64,000 nucleotides of DNA, taken from Nocardioides sp. J54 (GTDB lineage: Bacteria; Actinomycetota; Actinomycetes; Propionibacteriales; Nocardioidaceae). The notes under the pieces were generated by a model. The model was not told where the DNA came from and searched no databases. It saw only the letters and a list, made by a program, of their open reading frames with translations. The DNA lies in assembly GCF_000519005.1 (NCBI RefSeq), contig NZ_JAER01000012.1, forward strand, positions 1-64,000, written 5' to 3'. Made by a program: the position numbers and the translations under genes. This document shows positions 35,360-44,898 of this stretch, one piece after another (position 1 is the first letter of the stretch; each line of letters begins with the position of its first letter).

Positions 35360-36540
35360 GGCAGGTTCACCGCACCCTTGAGCAGCCCCAGGAGCGTGGT
35401 GAGCGCTGCCTCGTCCGGGGTGGGCTGGGGACCGTGGTGCGGGTTGGCGCCGGTGCCGAACGCCGGCGGCGGCACCTGGGCCTCCTCGGCGTCGACGTAG
35501 GGCAGGCCGTGGCACACGGGGCCCCGGTCGTCGGTCTGCACCGGCAGGTTCTCCTCGTAGGTGTAGGCCTTGCGCCCCGGCACCAGCCGGGTGATGGTCG
35601 TGACGCCGGGGTTCGTGCCGCCGACGGCGGCCTCCGCGAGCTTGTTGGCGTTGGCGAGGCCCAGCAGCAGGCACGGCAGCTCCGGCGAGTAGCGCTCCAG
35701 CACACCCGTGACCGGCCGCAGCAGGGTCAGGCTGGTGACCAGGCCCTCGCGAGAGCTGCGCAGCAGGACGTCGGCCTCGTTGCTGAAGCCGGTCAGGCTG
35801 CGGCTCAGCGCGCGCAGCGACGCCTGCTGCCGGACCGCGGTCTCCGAGATGGTCCCCGCCTGGGTGAGCGAGGCGACGAGGTCGGGCCGGGCCGCGGCGT
35901 ACACGTCGGCGACGTCGTCGGCGACCGCCAGGTCCTGGCTGAGGGTGCGCAGGGCGGGGTTGAAGGACCGCAGGTAGTCGTCGGTCTGCGAGATCAGCTC
36001 GCCGATCAGCTCGCCGCGCTCGTCGAGGGCCCCCGCGACCGCGGTCAGCGCGGAGTTGACCTCCGCCGGGCGGGCGACCTCGAGGACGGCGGTGAGGTTC
36101 TCGAACGCCTCGTCGATCTCGACCGTCACCCGGTCGCCGCGGAGCACTGCGCCTGCGCGGATGGGTCCGGCCGTGCTGCTGGCTGGCTCGGTGAGCTGGA
36201 CGTACTTCGCGCCGAACGCGGTCGGGGGAACGATCTGGGCGGTGACGTCCGCCCGGACGCGGTCGGCCTTGTCGGTGTCGAGGAGCAGCTCGACGCGGAC
36301 CCGGTCGCCCTCCCCCTCGATCTGCCCCACGGAGCCGACCTCGACGCCGCGGAGCTTGACGGGCGCGCCGGCGGCGAGCGTGAGCCCGGCGCGGTCGGTC
36401 TCGACCGTCACCGCGATGTTGTCGTCGAAGGCCCCGCGGTAGGTCGCGATGGTGCCGGCGATGACGGCCAGGACGAGCCCGACGAACAGGAAGCCGTAGA
36501 CGACCTGGCGGTCGACGTGGTGTGCGTGCTTGGCGGTCAT
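35356..36540 (-). CDS. mceA: Mce protein (MceA-type)
   Basis: A 394-residue Mce subunit: anchor helix at about 14-32, MCE domain at about 40-120 (LTLAAGAPVKLRGVEVGSV), and the PTAFGAKYVQL segment typical of the family. C-terminal part contains LPCLLLGLANANKLAE and a His/Pro-rich end. ATG at 36540 (MTAKHAHHVDRQ) lies 7 nt after the YrbEB stop, the largest gap within the operon. Confidence 0.92.
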   Translation of the reverse strand: MTAKHAHHVDRQVVYGFLFVGLVLAVIAGTIATYRGAFDDNIAVTVETDRAGLTLAAGAPVKLRGVEVGSVGQIEGEGDRVRVELLLDTDKADRVRADVTAQIVPPTAFGAKYVQLTEPASSTAGPIRAGAVLRGDRVTVEIDEAFENLTAVLEVARPAEVNSALTAVAGALDERGELIGELISQTDDYLRSFNPALRTLSQDLAVADDVADVYAAARPDLVASLTQAGTISETAVRQQASLRALSRSLTGFSNEADVLLRSSREGLVTSLTLLRPVTGVLERYSPELPCLLLGLANANKLAEAAVGGTNPGVTTITRLVPGRKAYTYEENLPVQTDDRGPVCHGLPYVDAEEAQVPPPAFGTGANPHHGPQPTPDEAALTTLLGLLKGAVNLP

Positions 36541-36547
36541 GTGGTGA

Positions 36548-37399
36548 TCACCCCGCGATGTGGACCGACGGACCGCCCCAGATGGCAATCGCGAAGATCA
36601 GGTCGATGAACATCGTGACGATGAGGGCGGAGCGAACTGCCGAGCCGACCGCCTTGCCGACGCCCGCGGGGCCGCCGGCCGCGCGGAAGCCGTGGTAGCA
36701 ACAGATCGAGACGATCGCGAGGGCCATCAGCACGACCTTGACGATCGCGAGGAAGAGGTCCTCCGGGATCAGGAAGGTGTCGAAGTAGTGCTGGTAGGTG
36801 CCCGGCGCCTGGTCGTAGCCGACGGTCACCACGACGTACGTCGCGAGCCAGCACATCATCAGGGCGATCGCGAAGAGCGGGACGACGGCGATCAGCCCGG
36901 CGATGATCCGGGTCGTGACGAGGAAGGGCACCGGGTGGACGGCCATGACCTCGAGGGCGTCGATCTCCTCGCTGACCCGCATCGCGCCGATCTGCGCGGT
37001 GAAGCCGGCCCCGACGGTCGCGGTCAGCGCGATGCCGGCGATGATCGGCGCGACCTCGCGGGTGTTGAAGTAGGCGGAGAAGAACCCGGAGAGGGTCGAG
37101 ACGCCGATGTTGTCGAACGACGTGTAGGCCTGGAGCCCGACCTCGATCCCGGCCGCGGTGGTGAGGAAGCCGATGACGAGCACCGTGCCGCCGATGAGGG
37201 CCAGCGCACCGGAGCCGAGGGAGACCTCCGCGAGCAGCCGCACGACCTCCTTCGGGTAGTGCTTGATCGTGCGCGGCATGTGCGCGTAGGCGTTGCCGTG
37301 GAAGCTGAGCTGGTCCCCGAGCCGCCGCAGCGAGGAGACCGGCTTCGCCACCTGGCGCGCGAGCGCGCCGGGCTCACGGGCGGGTGCGTCACTGGCCAC
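36548..37399 (-). CDS. yrbEB: YrbE-type MlaE permease, second copy
   Basis: A 283-residue MlaE-family permease with about six helices. The conserved loop AQIGAMRVSEEIDALEVMAVHP near residue 150 (here split for length: AQIGAMRVSEEIDALE, VMAVHP) is the ATPase-coupling signature. GTG at 37399 follows the YrbEA stop by one base. It forms the membrane pore with YrbEA; an MceG-type ATPase would be encoded elsewhere. Confidence 0.92.
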   Translation of the reverse strand: MASDAPAREPGALARQVAKPVSSLRRLGDQLSFHGNAYAHMPRTIKHYPKEVVRLLAEVSLGSGALALIGGTVLVIGFLTTAAGIEVGLQAYTSFDNIGVSTLSGFFSAYFNTREVAPIIAGIALTATVGAGFTAQIGAMRVSEEIDALEVMAVHPVPFLVTTRIIAGLIAVVPLFAIALMMCWLATYVVVTVGYDQAPGTYQHYFDTFLIPEDLFLAIVKVVLMALAIVSICCYHGFRAAGGPAGVGKAVGSAVRSALIVTMFIDLIFAIAIWGGPSVHIAG

Positions 37400-37400
37400 G

Positions 37401-38258
37401 TCAGGCTCCCAGCTTGATCTGGAGGAACAGGGCACTGATCACGCTGTTCGCGGCGAAGAGCAGCATGAAGGAGAAGACGACGGTCTGGTTCACCGCGTCG
37501 CCCACGCCCTTGGGCCCGCCCTTCGCGTTGAGGCCCAGGTAGCAGGCCGTGAGCCCGGCGAGCAGTCCGAAGACGAGGGCCTTCGCCTCGGAGGCGAGGA
37601 AGTCGGGCAGGCCCACCAAGAGCGTGAGGTCGGAGAGGTAGAGGCCGGGGGTGGCACCCTGCAGCACCACGGAGAAGAAGTAGCCGCCCGTCAGGCCGAC
37701 CATCGTGACCATGCCGTTGAGCGCGAGCCCCACCAGCATCGACGCCACCACCCTCGGCACCACGAGGCGCTCGATCGGATCGATGCCCAGGGTGACCATG
37801 GCGTCGATCTCCTCCCGGATCTTCCGGGAGCCCAGGTCCGCGCAGACCGCGGTCGCGCCCGCACCGGCGACCACCAGCACGCTGACGATGGGCCCGATCT
37901 CACGGACCACCGCGACGGCCGCGCCGGCACCGGCGAGGTCGACCGCGCCGATCTGGATGAGCAGCTGGTTGACCTGGAAGATGATCACGACGCAGAACGG
38001 GATCGAGACCAGCATCGCCGGCCAGAACGACACGGTCGTGATGAACCACGCCTGCGAGATGAACTCCCGGAAGTGGAACTTGCGGGTGAACATCTGCTTG
38101 AAGACGGTTCCGACGAAGCCGTAGAAGTCGCCGAAGGTCCCCATCACCTTGAACGGCAGGGTGCTGCGCACGGCGTCCCGGGCCAGCTGGCGCGACTCCT
38201 CGGACATGCCGGCCGGCGCCGGCCGCTCCTCGACGGGCCGGTCCTGGGTGGTCGTCAC
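37401..38258 (-). CDS. yrbEA: YrbE-type MlaE permease, first copy
   Basis: A 285-residue MlaE-family permease and first gene of the operon yrbEA-yrbEB-mceABCDEF-mas-mas. The signature GSRKIREEIDAMVTLGIDP is near residue 142. GTG at 38258. The 240-nt region to the divergent PucR-type gene must hold the operon promoter. Together these genes encode an Mce importer for sterols, fatty acids or other lipids; the substrate is not readable from sequence. Confidence 0.92.
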   Translation of the reverse strand: MTTTQDRPVEERPAPAGMSEESRQLARDAVRSTLPFKVMGTFGDFYGFVGTVFKQMFTRKFHFREFISQAWFITTVSFWPAMLVSIPFCVVIIFQVNQLLIQIGAVDLAGAGAAVAVVREIGPIVSVLVVAGAGATAVCADLGSRKIREEIDAMVTLGIDPIERLVVPRVVASMLVGLALNGMVTMVGLTGGYFFSVVLQGATPGLYLSDLTLLVGLPDFLASEAKALVFGLLAGLTACYLGLNAKGGPKGVGDAVNQTVVFSFMLLFAANSVISALFLQIKLGA

Positions 38259-38449
38259 GCGGCGCCACCGCCGAGGTCCGGTGTCCGGCGACCACGGCGC
38301 TGTGCCGCACGGTGCTCGGCAGTCATCGCAGAAGGCCTCCTGGCATCACGCTGGGATCGGGCACCGCTGTCCGCGCGACGCCGTCGTCAGGCCATCTAAG
38401 TTCGTTGCGACCGTCACACTCTCGGTCGTTCGTCCAACAATTCGCCGCG

Positions 38450-38467
38450 GGTTTGGTCACCCGAACC
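38450..38467. promoter_or_regulatory. Inverted repeat between yrbEA and the PucR-type gene
   Basis: GGTTTGG (38450-38456) and CCGAACC (38461-38467) form 7-nt arms with one mismatch across a TCAC spacer, 32 nt before the PucR-type start. Candidate site for that regulator, controlling itself and possibly the mce operon. Confidence 0.4.
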
Positions 38468-38498
38468 ACACGCGCCGGCATTGGTTACCGTGAGGATC

Positions 38499-39734
38499 AT
38501 GAGCAACGACGTGCTGCCCTCCGGCATCGAGCCCTGGCTGCTGGCCTACGTCGCCGAGCAGGCCCAGCCCGCCCGGGTCGAGGAGTGGTCCGCCCAGGTG
38601 ACGGCGGGGATCCTCCGGGAGATGCCGGACGCCCGCCGCTTCGACGGCGTCGTGGACCTCCTGCAGACCGCCGTGCGGGACCACTGGGTGGCCTTCCTCG
38701 CCGACTTCGCCCGGCCGGAGCAGCACTTCTACCTCGTCGACACGGCCGCCGAGCTGGCGCGCGTCGTCGCCCAGCAGCAGGTCCCGGCGGAGACGTTGAT
38801 CCAGTTCTACCGCGTCGCCCAGCAGGAGGTCTGGGTCTACGTGCGCGAGGTGACGACGAAGCTGAGCACCGACGAGGTCGACCGCGCCGAGCTGCTCGTC
38901 TACTTCTGGAACCGCGCGGGGGTCTGGCTGGACAAGTCGATCGGGGCGTCCATCGAGATCTACCACGCCGAGCGGAACCGGGTGCTGGCCGGCGCCGCCG
39001 CTCAGCGCTACGAGTCGGTCAAGGCGATCCTCGCCGGCGAGGTGACCGACCCGCGGGCCGCCTCCGCCGCCCTCGGCGGCTACCCCATCTCCGTCTTCCA
39101 CACCGCCTTCGTCCTGTCCGTCGACGACCCCGAGCGCGCCGGCAGCCTCGAGGCGCTGGCCAGCGAGCTGGTCCGGGTGGTGGGCGGCAACAAGCCGCTC
39201 CTGGTCAAGCCCGGTGGCCGCCAGCTGTGGCTGTGGGTGGCGACGCGGGACGCCCTCGACCTGGCGGACCTCGCCGACGCCGCGTCGGGCTCCGCCCACG
39301 AGGGCATCCGGGTCGGTGTCGGCTCCCCCGAGCAGGGCCTGCGGGGCTTCGCCTCCAGCCACGCCGAGGCGATGGGCGCCCTGGAGGTGACCTCGTCGGA
39401 CCGGAACTGGCTCGCGACGTACGTCGACGTGGAGCTGCCCGTGCTGCTCGGCTGCAGCCCCGAGGTCGACCGGTTCATGGAGCGCCAGCTCGGCCCGCTG
39501 CTCGGCGAGGACGAGTCGACCGAGCGCGTCCGCGAGACGGTGGTCGCCTTCCTCGCCTGCGGCGGCAGCGCCGAGGAGGCCGCGCGCACGCTGGTGGTGC
39601 ACCGCAACACGGTGCGCTACCGCCTGGGCCAGGCCGAGGAGCTGCTCGGGCGGCCGGTCACGAAGGTCAGCCCCGACCTCGCGGTGGCGCTGCGGCACCA
39701 CGAGCTCTTCCACCAGAGGGCCCCCCGCAGCTAG
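38499..39734 (+). CDS. PucR/CdaR-type helix-turn-helix regulator
   Basis: A 411-residue regulator: N-terminal RsbRD-like helical sensor (about 10-165), a GGDEF-like CdaR middle domain (about 180-300) and a C-terminal PucR helix-turn-helix with AARTLVVHRNTVRYRLGQAE near residues 362-381. ATG at 38499 (MSNDVLP) is chosen; a GTG at 38490 is possible. It is divergent from the mce operon, so regulation of lipid import is likely. Shares architecture with the PucR-type gene at 48408. Confidence 0.88.
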   Translation: MSNDVLPSGIEPWLLAYVAEQAQPARVEEWSAQVTAGILREMPDARRFDGVVDLLQTAVRDHWVAFLADFARPEQHFYLVDTAAELARVVAQQQVPAETLIQFYRVAQQEVWVYVREVTTKLSTDEVDRAELLVYFWNRAGVWLDKSIGASIEIYHAERNRVLAGAAAQRYESVKAILAGEVTDPRAASAALGGYPISVFHTAFVLSVDDPERAGSLEALASELVRVVGGNKPLLVKPGGRQLWLWVATRDALDLADLADAASGSAHEGIRVGVGSPEQGLRGFASSHAEAMGALEVTSSDRNWLATYVDVELPVLLGCSPEVDRFMERQLGPLLGEDESTERVRETVVAFLACGGSAEEAARTLVVHRNTVRYRLGQAEELLGRPVTKVSPDLAVALRHHELFHQRAPRS

Positions 39735-39762
39735 GTCGCGGAGGCTCCTCCCCCGGCCGGCG

Positions 39763-41001
39763 TCAGCCGACTGCGACGGGCCGGGCCAGGAGTGCCTTCA
39801 GGTCCGTCCGGGGATCGGCGAGCAGCTCCCGCTGGGGCGCGAGCCCGTCTGCTATCGCCCGCTTGCTGAACATGAACTCCTGCGGCCGGTTGACGCAGTC
39901 CGCGGCGATGATCCGACCCCGGGAGAGGTAGAAGCAGGCGAAGTCGCGGGCCGTCGTCGGGTCACCGCGGAGCACCACCTCGTCGTGCCCCGTGCTGAGG
40001 CCGGCGATCTGGAGCTTGAGGTCGTACTGGTCCGACCAGAACCAGGGCAGTGCGGCGATCTCCTTCTCCCTGCCGCAGATGGCGGCGGCGACGCTCTTGG
40101 CGTGCTCGACGGCGTTGGGGACCGACTCGAGGCGGAGCCGACGACCGTAGCGCCGGTCGGGGAAGCTCGCGCAGTCGCCAGCGGCGAAGACGTCGGGCGC
40201 GCTGGTCCGCCCGCAGGCGTCGATGGCGATGCCGTTGTCGACGTGCAGCCCGGCCTCGGCCGCGAGCTCGACGTTCGGGACGACGCCGATGCCGACGACC
40301 ACGAGGTCGGCGACGACGAGCTCGCCATCGGCCAGCCTGACCCCGGTGACCCGGCCCTCGCCCTCGAGGGCGGCGACGCCCGTGCCCACCCGGAGGTCGA
40401 CGCCCTCCTCGCGGTGGACCCGGTCGTAGAACGCGGACACCTCCGGGGCGGTGACCCGCTGCAGGACCCGGTCGGCTGCCTCGACGACCGTCACGGGGAT
40501 GCCCAGCTGCCTGAGGGAGGCCGCGGTCTCGAGTCCGATGTAGCCGGCCCCGATGATGACGGCGTGCCGCGTGGTGGGCAGGTCCGCCCGGATGCCCTCG
40601 ATGTCCTCCGCCGTGCGGAGGTGGTGCACGCCGGCGAGGTCGGCACCGGGGAGGTCGAACCGGCGCGGGCGTGCCCCGAGGCAGAGGACGAGCTTGTCGT
40701 AGGCGAGCGCCTCGCCACCGTCCAGCGTGACCTGCCGGGCGCCGGTGTCGATGCTGGTGACCCGCCCCTGGCGGACGTCGACCTGCTGCTTGTCGTAGAA
40801 GTCCGGCTTGCGGATCAACAGCTCGTCCAGGCTCGTCCTGCCCGCGAGGTAGGTCTTGGACAGCGGTGGTCGCTGGTACGGCAGGGAGGGCTCGTCCCCG
40901 ACGAGGAGCACCTCCCCCGTCCACCCCTCCTGCCGCAGGCTCGCGCACAGCTGGGCGCTCGCGTGGCTGGCCCCGACGATGATCACTCGTGGGCTGGTCA
41001 T
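39763..41001 (-). CDS. Ferredoxin/rubredoxin-type NAD(P)H reductase of the P450 system
   Basis: A 412-residue FAD oxidoreductase of the putidaredoxin-reductase type. FAD motif VIIVGASHAS (6-15), NAD(P)H motif VIIGAGYIGLETA (about 148-160), FAD-binding FAAGDCASFPD near 270, and a Reductase_C domain at the end. It transfers electrons from NAD(P)H to the [2Fe-2S] ferredoxin at 42561. Last gene of the ferredoxin-P450-reductase set, 43 nt after the P450 stop. Confidence 0.9.
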   Translation of the reverse strand: MTSPRVIIVGASHASAQLCASLRQEGWTGEVLLVGDEPSLPYQRPPLSKTYLAGRTSLDELLIRKPDFYDKQQVDVRQGRVTSIDTGARQVTLDGGEALAYDKLVLCLGARPRRFDLPGADLAGVHHLRTAEDIEGIRADLPTTRHAVIIGAGYIGLETAASLRQLGIPVTVVEAADRVLQRVTAPEVSAFYDRVHREEGVDLRVGTGVAALEGEGRVTGVRLADGELVVADLVVVGIGVVPNVELAAEAGLHVDNGIAIDACGRTSAPDVFAAGDCASFPDRRYGRRLRLESVPNAVEHAKSVAAAICGREKEIAALPWFWSDQYDLKLQIAGLSTGHDEVVLRGDPTTARDFACFYLSRGRIIAADCVNRPQEFMFSKRAIADGLAPQRELLADPRTDLKALLARPVAVG

Positions 41002-41044
41002 GGTGCCTCTCCTCGCCGCTGCTGGCTGGGCTGGGTGGTGTGGT

Positions 41045-42445
41045 TCAGCTCGCCGCCTTCGGCGTGAGCCGGACCATCATCGACTCGTAGCCCTTCACGA
41101 AGTTGGACTGCACGTAGGTGGGCTCGTCGAGGACCTCGATCCGGTCGAAGCGGGCGAGGATCTCCTCCCACAGGATGCGCAGCTGCATCTCCGCGAGCCG
41201 GTTGCCCATGCACCGGTGGACGCCGAAGCCGAAGGACATGTGGTTGCGCGCGTTCGGCCGGTCGATGATGAAGTCGTCCGGGTTCTCGAACTGACGCTCG
41301 TCGCGGTTGCCCGAGCAGTACCACATCACGACCTTGTCGCCCTTGCGGATGAACTGGCCACCGAAGTGGACGTCCTTCTTCGCGACCCGGCGCATGTAAG
41401 CGAGCGGCGTCTGCCAGCGGATGGTCTCCGAGACCATGTTGGGGATCAGCGACGGGTCCGCCTTGAGCTTCTCGAACTGGTCGGGATTCTGGTGCAGGGC
41501 CAGGACGCTGCCGGACATCGAGTTGCGGGTGGTGTCGTTGCCGCCGACGATCAGCAGCGTCAGGTTGCCGAGGAACTCCATCGGCCGGTGGATGAGGTCC
41601 TTGGTGTCCTCCGAGGACTGCATCAGGCTGATCAGGTCGAAGCCCGTCTCCCCCTCCTCCCGGCGGGCGGCCTTGTCGTGCCACAGCGCGATGAAGCTCC
41701 GGGCCATGTCGCCGACGGCCTCGTAGAAGGTGTCCTGGTCAGTGGTCCCGCCGGTCGCCTCGGCGGTGCCGCTCATCGTGTCCGACCAGTACGGCAGCTT
41801 GTGGCGCTCCTCGTAGGGGAAGTCGAGCAGCGTCGCAAGCATCCGCGCGGTGATCTCCTTGGAGACCCGCTCCACCCAGTCGAACGGACGATCCGTGGGG
41901 AGGTTGTCCAGCACGTCCTGGACGCGCTCGCGGATGAGCGACTCCATCTCCTTGAGGTTGCGCGGTGCCACGACGCCCTGGACGGCCTTGCGCTGGACGT
42001 CATGCTTCGGCGGGTCCATCGCGATGAACATCTCGACGTTGATCGGGGCGTGCCCGAGGATGATGAAGGGCTCCGCGGAGAACGTGTCCGGGTCCAGGTC
42101 GACGGCGCGGATGTCCTCGTACCGGGTGATCGACCAGAACGGGCCGAAGGGGCTGTCGGCCAGGTAGTGCACCGGGGCCTCGTCGCGCAGTCGCCTGAAG
42201 TACGAGTGCCACTTGCCCTGGCGGAACAGGAACGGGTTGCTGACGTCGAGCTCGGTCAGCGGCACGTCGGCGGCGTCCGGGACAGGGCGCTCGGTGAAGA
42301 CGACCTGGTCGCCCATCCCGACGAGGCGCTTGGCCTTGTCGACGAGGTACGCCGCCTGGACCTGCCGGTCGACGGGCACGGTCGCCTGGACCTTGCGCTG
42401 GACGGTGGCCTTCGCGCGCTCGAGCACGCTCTCGGTGGTGGTCAT
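41045..42445 (-). CDS. Cytochrome P450, CYP153-like (alkane/fatty acid terminal hydroxylase)
   Basis: A 466-residue bacterial class I P450. Heme-ligand Cys412 lies in FGFGVHRCMG, the K-helix ExxR is Glu340-Arg343 (SETIR), and the I-helix motif is GGNDTTRNSM at 301-310. That I-helix sequence is characteristic of CYP153 alkane hydroxylases as I remember them; CYP124/125/142 relatives are the main alternatives. ATG at 42445 (MTTTESV); a longer His/Arg-rich start is unlikely. Flanked by its own ferredoxin and reductase, giving a complete electron-transfer chain. Confidence 0.9.
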   Translation of the reverse strand: MTTTESVLERAKATVQRKVQATVPVDRQVQAAYLVDKAKRLVGMGDQVVFTERPVPDAADVPLTELDVSNPFLFRQGKWHSYFRRLRDEAPVHYLADSPFGPFWSITRYEDIRAVDLDPDTFSAEPFIILGHAPINVEMFIAMDPPKHDVQRKAVQGVVAPRNLKEMESLIRERVQDVLDNLPTDRPFDWVERVSKEITARMLATLLDFPYEERHKLPYWSDTMSGTAEATGGTTDQDTFYEAVGDMARSFIALWHDKAARREEGETGFDLISLMQSSEDTKDLIHRPMEFLGNLTLLIVGGNDTTRNSMSGSVLALHQNPDQFEKLKADPSLIPNMVSETIRWQTPLAYMRRVAKKDVHFGGQFIRKGDKVVMWYCSGNRDERQFENPDDFIIDRPNARNHMSFGFGVHRCMGNRLAEMQLRILWEEILARFDRIEVLDEPTYVQSNFVKGYESMMVRLTPKAAS

Positions 42446-42560
42446 GTCTGTGTGCCGCCTCGGTGTCGTTCGGGTGGTCGTTCGCTGGTGTCGGTGACGT
42501 CGGTGACGTCGGTGCAATCGGTGGCCGGGACCGCGGCGCCCGGACTGCGGTGGCGCGGAC

Positions 42561-42881
42561 CTACATCTGGAACTCGGGCAGGCGGACGCGCAACCCGTCC
42601 AGGGCCCCGGACGCGACGACCTGGCAGGCCAGCCGGGAGCTCGTCACGCACTCGGGCGACATCTCGAGCATCTGGCTCTCCCGGTCCGTGCGGAGGCCCG
42701 TCGTGCCGACCCACTCGTCGCTGACGATGATGTGGCACGTGCCGCAGGCGGCCTCGCCGCCGCAGTCCCCCTCGATGCCGGGGACCGCACTGCTGGTCGC
42801 GAGCTCCATGAGCGACTCGCCCTCGACGATGTCCACGTCGTGCGAGGTGCCGTCGTGCTCGACAAAGGTGACCGTTGCCAT
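42561..42881 (-). CDS. [2Fe-2S] ferredoxin of the P450 system (adrenodoxin type)
   Basis: A 106-residue ferredoxin. Cluster ligands are in DCGGEAACGTCHI (CX5CX2C) with the fourth Cys in SSRLACQVV, the spacing of putidaredoxin/adrenodoxin-type proteins. ATG at 42881 has GGAGAGAAG upstream. It shuttles electrons from the reductase at 39763 to the P450 at 41045. The 115-nt gap before the P450 contains a short TCGGTGACG direct repeat. Confidence 0.92.
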   Translation of the reverse strand: MATVTFVEHDGTSHDVDIVEGESLMELATSSAVPGIEGDCGGEAACGTCHIIVSDEWVGTTGLRTDRESQMLEMSPECVTSSRLACQVVASGALDGLRVRLPEFQM

Positions 42882-43096
42882 CTTCTCTCCCCTAACCGCG
42901 GCGGCAGGTGTGCTGCTCCGCCACCGTTGATCTGCCGGTGCCTTCCGGTGGCAGTGACCCTGCTCACCGGGTGCTCCCAGCGTGACAAGGGAGGACGCCC
43001 GCCTTCTTGGGCGAGCGGACAAGGGTTCGCGGTGCGCTCGGGCATCCGTCACAACGACGGGGCCCACCTGGCCACCCCGGCCCCGCACCGAACCAC

Positions 43097-43288
43097 CTAC
43101 TCCGCGGTGGCGAGGCCGTAGGACGCGGTCCGGGCCCGCTTGCCCGCGACGCGCCGGCCGGGGGCCGCCGACCGCCGCGGCCGTACGACGTCGAGGACGG
43201 CGCCGAACGTCACCGCGATCAGCGGGATCCAGATCGGCAGCAGCATGAACAGGTACATCGGCAGGAGTGCCTCGAGCGCTTCCTTCAT
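43097..43288 (-). CDS. Small membrane protein (63 aa)
   Basis: A 63-residue protein with one long hydrophobic segment (residues 9-34, LPMYLFMLLPIWIPLIAV then TFGAVL) and a basic tail. ATG at 43288 has GAAGGGA eight bases upstream. It precedes the ferredoxin on the same strand and could anchor or assist the P450 system; no family is recognised. Confidence 0.55.
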   Translation of the reverse strand: MKEALEALLPMYLFMLLPIWIPLIAVTFGAVLDVVRPRRSAAPGRRVAGKRARTASYGLATAE

Positions 43289-43476
43289 CGGCTCGCTTCC
43301 CTTCGGCTGTCTCGGTGGACGTTCCGGGTGCGGCGACCGTCGACCCCGTCACACGGCCAGGCCTTCAGCGGTGTGACCGTCGCCACACGGGACGGTAGGT
43401 CGGACGCTGGACGCGTGGCCTGTGCCGGCCGCACAGCATTCAGCGCGGGAGTTGTGCCCTGGGACGACCCCGCGGG

Positions 43477-44898
43477 TCAGGCCTCCGTGCCGAGCCAGCG
43501 GAGTGCCCTGGCCGCGGCGTGGGCGCCGCACATGCCGTGGGCGCCGGGGCCGGGGGGCGTCGCGGCAGAGCAGATGAAGTGCCCGGGCACCCCGACGTCG
43601 TACGGCTGGACGCCGGGGCGCGGTCCCAGCAGGAGCTGGCGCACGTCCTTGGCGCCGGTGAGGATGTCACCACCGACGTAGTTGGGGTTGTCCTCGGCGA
43701 AGGCCGCAGCCGAGCGCACCTGCAGGCCGACGACCCGGTCCCTGAAGCCCGGCGCGAAGCGCTCGACCTGTCGCACGATGGCCTCCGTCGCATCACCGGT
43801 GTAGCCGTGCGGGACGTGTGCGTAGGTGTAGAGCGGGTGCACGTCGCCCACCGACCGGGTGGGGTCGGCGAGGTACTGCTGGCCGACCAGGACGAAGGGG
43901 CGCTCGGGCATGCGCCCCCGGTGCACGGCCCGCTCGTTCGCCACGACCTCCGCCAGGGGCCCACCGAGGTGGAGGGTGCCGGCCCTCCGCGCGGCCTCCG
44001 CGGTCCACGGCACCCCGCCCTCCACGGCGAAGTCGACCTTGAAGGCAGCCGGACCGTGGCGGAACCTCCGGTAGGCCCGCGCGACCCGGGCAGGCAGCCG
44101 GTTGCCGAGGATGTCCGCGACCGCTGCCGGGGCGAGGTCGTAGAGCACGACGTCGCTCGCCGGGAGCTCGGCGGCCGACGTGACGCGCACACCGGTCTCG
44201 ATCCGACCGCCGTTGGCCCGGACCACCGCAGCCATCGCCCGGGTGATCGCCTGCGAGCCACCCTCCGCCACGGCCCAGCCGTTGGCGTGACCGGCGGTGA
44301 GGATCCCCATCCCGATCGCCGAGCTCAGCGGCCTGCCGAGCGGGTGGAACGCGTGCGCCGCCACCCCGGCGAAGAGTGCCCGGCCCTCCTCCGTCCGGAA
44401 GAGGCGCGCGAGCACGGTGGCCGGCAGGAGGGTCGGTGCCCCGAAGCGGGCCAGCCGCACAGGGTGCCGCGGCACCCGGACCAGCGGACCGAGGATGTCG
44501 TCCGACAGCTCGTCGTACCAGGACGCCGGACGGCGGAACAACCGTCGCCACGCCTCCCCGTCGGGTCCCAGCCCTCGCGCCGTCTCCTCGACGGAGCGGT
44601 GGAGCACCCCGGCACCGCCGCCGTCCAGCGGGTGCGCGCAGTCGACCTCCGGCAACCTCCAGACCAGGCCGTGCTCCTCCAGGCCGAGGTCGCGGAGGAA
44701 CTTCGAGCCGGCCGCCATGGGGTGGATCGCGGCACAGTGGTCGTGCAGGAGCCCCGGGAGGATGCCCTCGCTGGTCCGGGTCCCTCCCCCGATCTCGTCG
44801 GACGCCTCCAGCACCGTGACGGACACACCGCGACGACTCAGCGCGGCGGCAGCGGCCAGCCCGTTGGGGCCGCTGCCGACCACGACCGCACTGCTCAT
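43477..44898 (-). CDS. FAD-dependent phytoene-dehydrogenase-like oxidoreductase
   Basis: A 473-residue flavoprotein of the CrtI/COG1233 type. FAD motif VVVGSGPNGLAAAAAL (5-20), VLEASDEIGGGTRT after it, and a C-terminal GPGAHGMCGAHAAARALR segment matching the family end. Members desaturate or isomerise polyenes and other hydrophobic compounds. ATG at 44898 overlaps the DUF3556 stop (ATGA), so it belongs to the operon started by the acyl-CoA ligase at 48213. Confidence 0.87.
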   Translation of the reverse strand: MSSAVVVGSGPNGLAAAAALSRRGVSVTVLEASDEIGGGTRTSEGILPGLLHDHCAAIHPMAAGSKFLRDLGLEEHGLVWRLPEVDCAHPLDGGGAGVLHRSVEETARGLGPDGEAWRRLFRRPASWYDELSDDILGPLVRVPRHPVRLARFGAPTLLPATVLARLFRTEEGRALFAGVAAHAFHPLGRPLSSAIGMGILTAGHANGWAVAEGGSQAITRAMAAVVRANGGRIETGVRVTSAAELPASDVVLYDLAPAAVADILGNRLPARVARAYRRFRHGPAAFKVDFAVEGGVPWTAEAARRAGTLHLGGPLAEVVANERAVHRGRMPERPFVLVGQQYLADPTRSVGDVHPLYTYAHVPHGYTGDATEAIVRQVERFAPGFRDRVVGLQVRSAAAFAEDNPNYVGGDILTGAKDVRQLLLGPRPGVQPYDVGVPGHFICSAATPPGPGAHGMCGAHAAARALRWLGTEA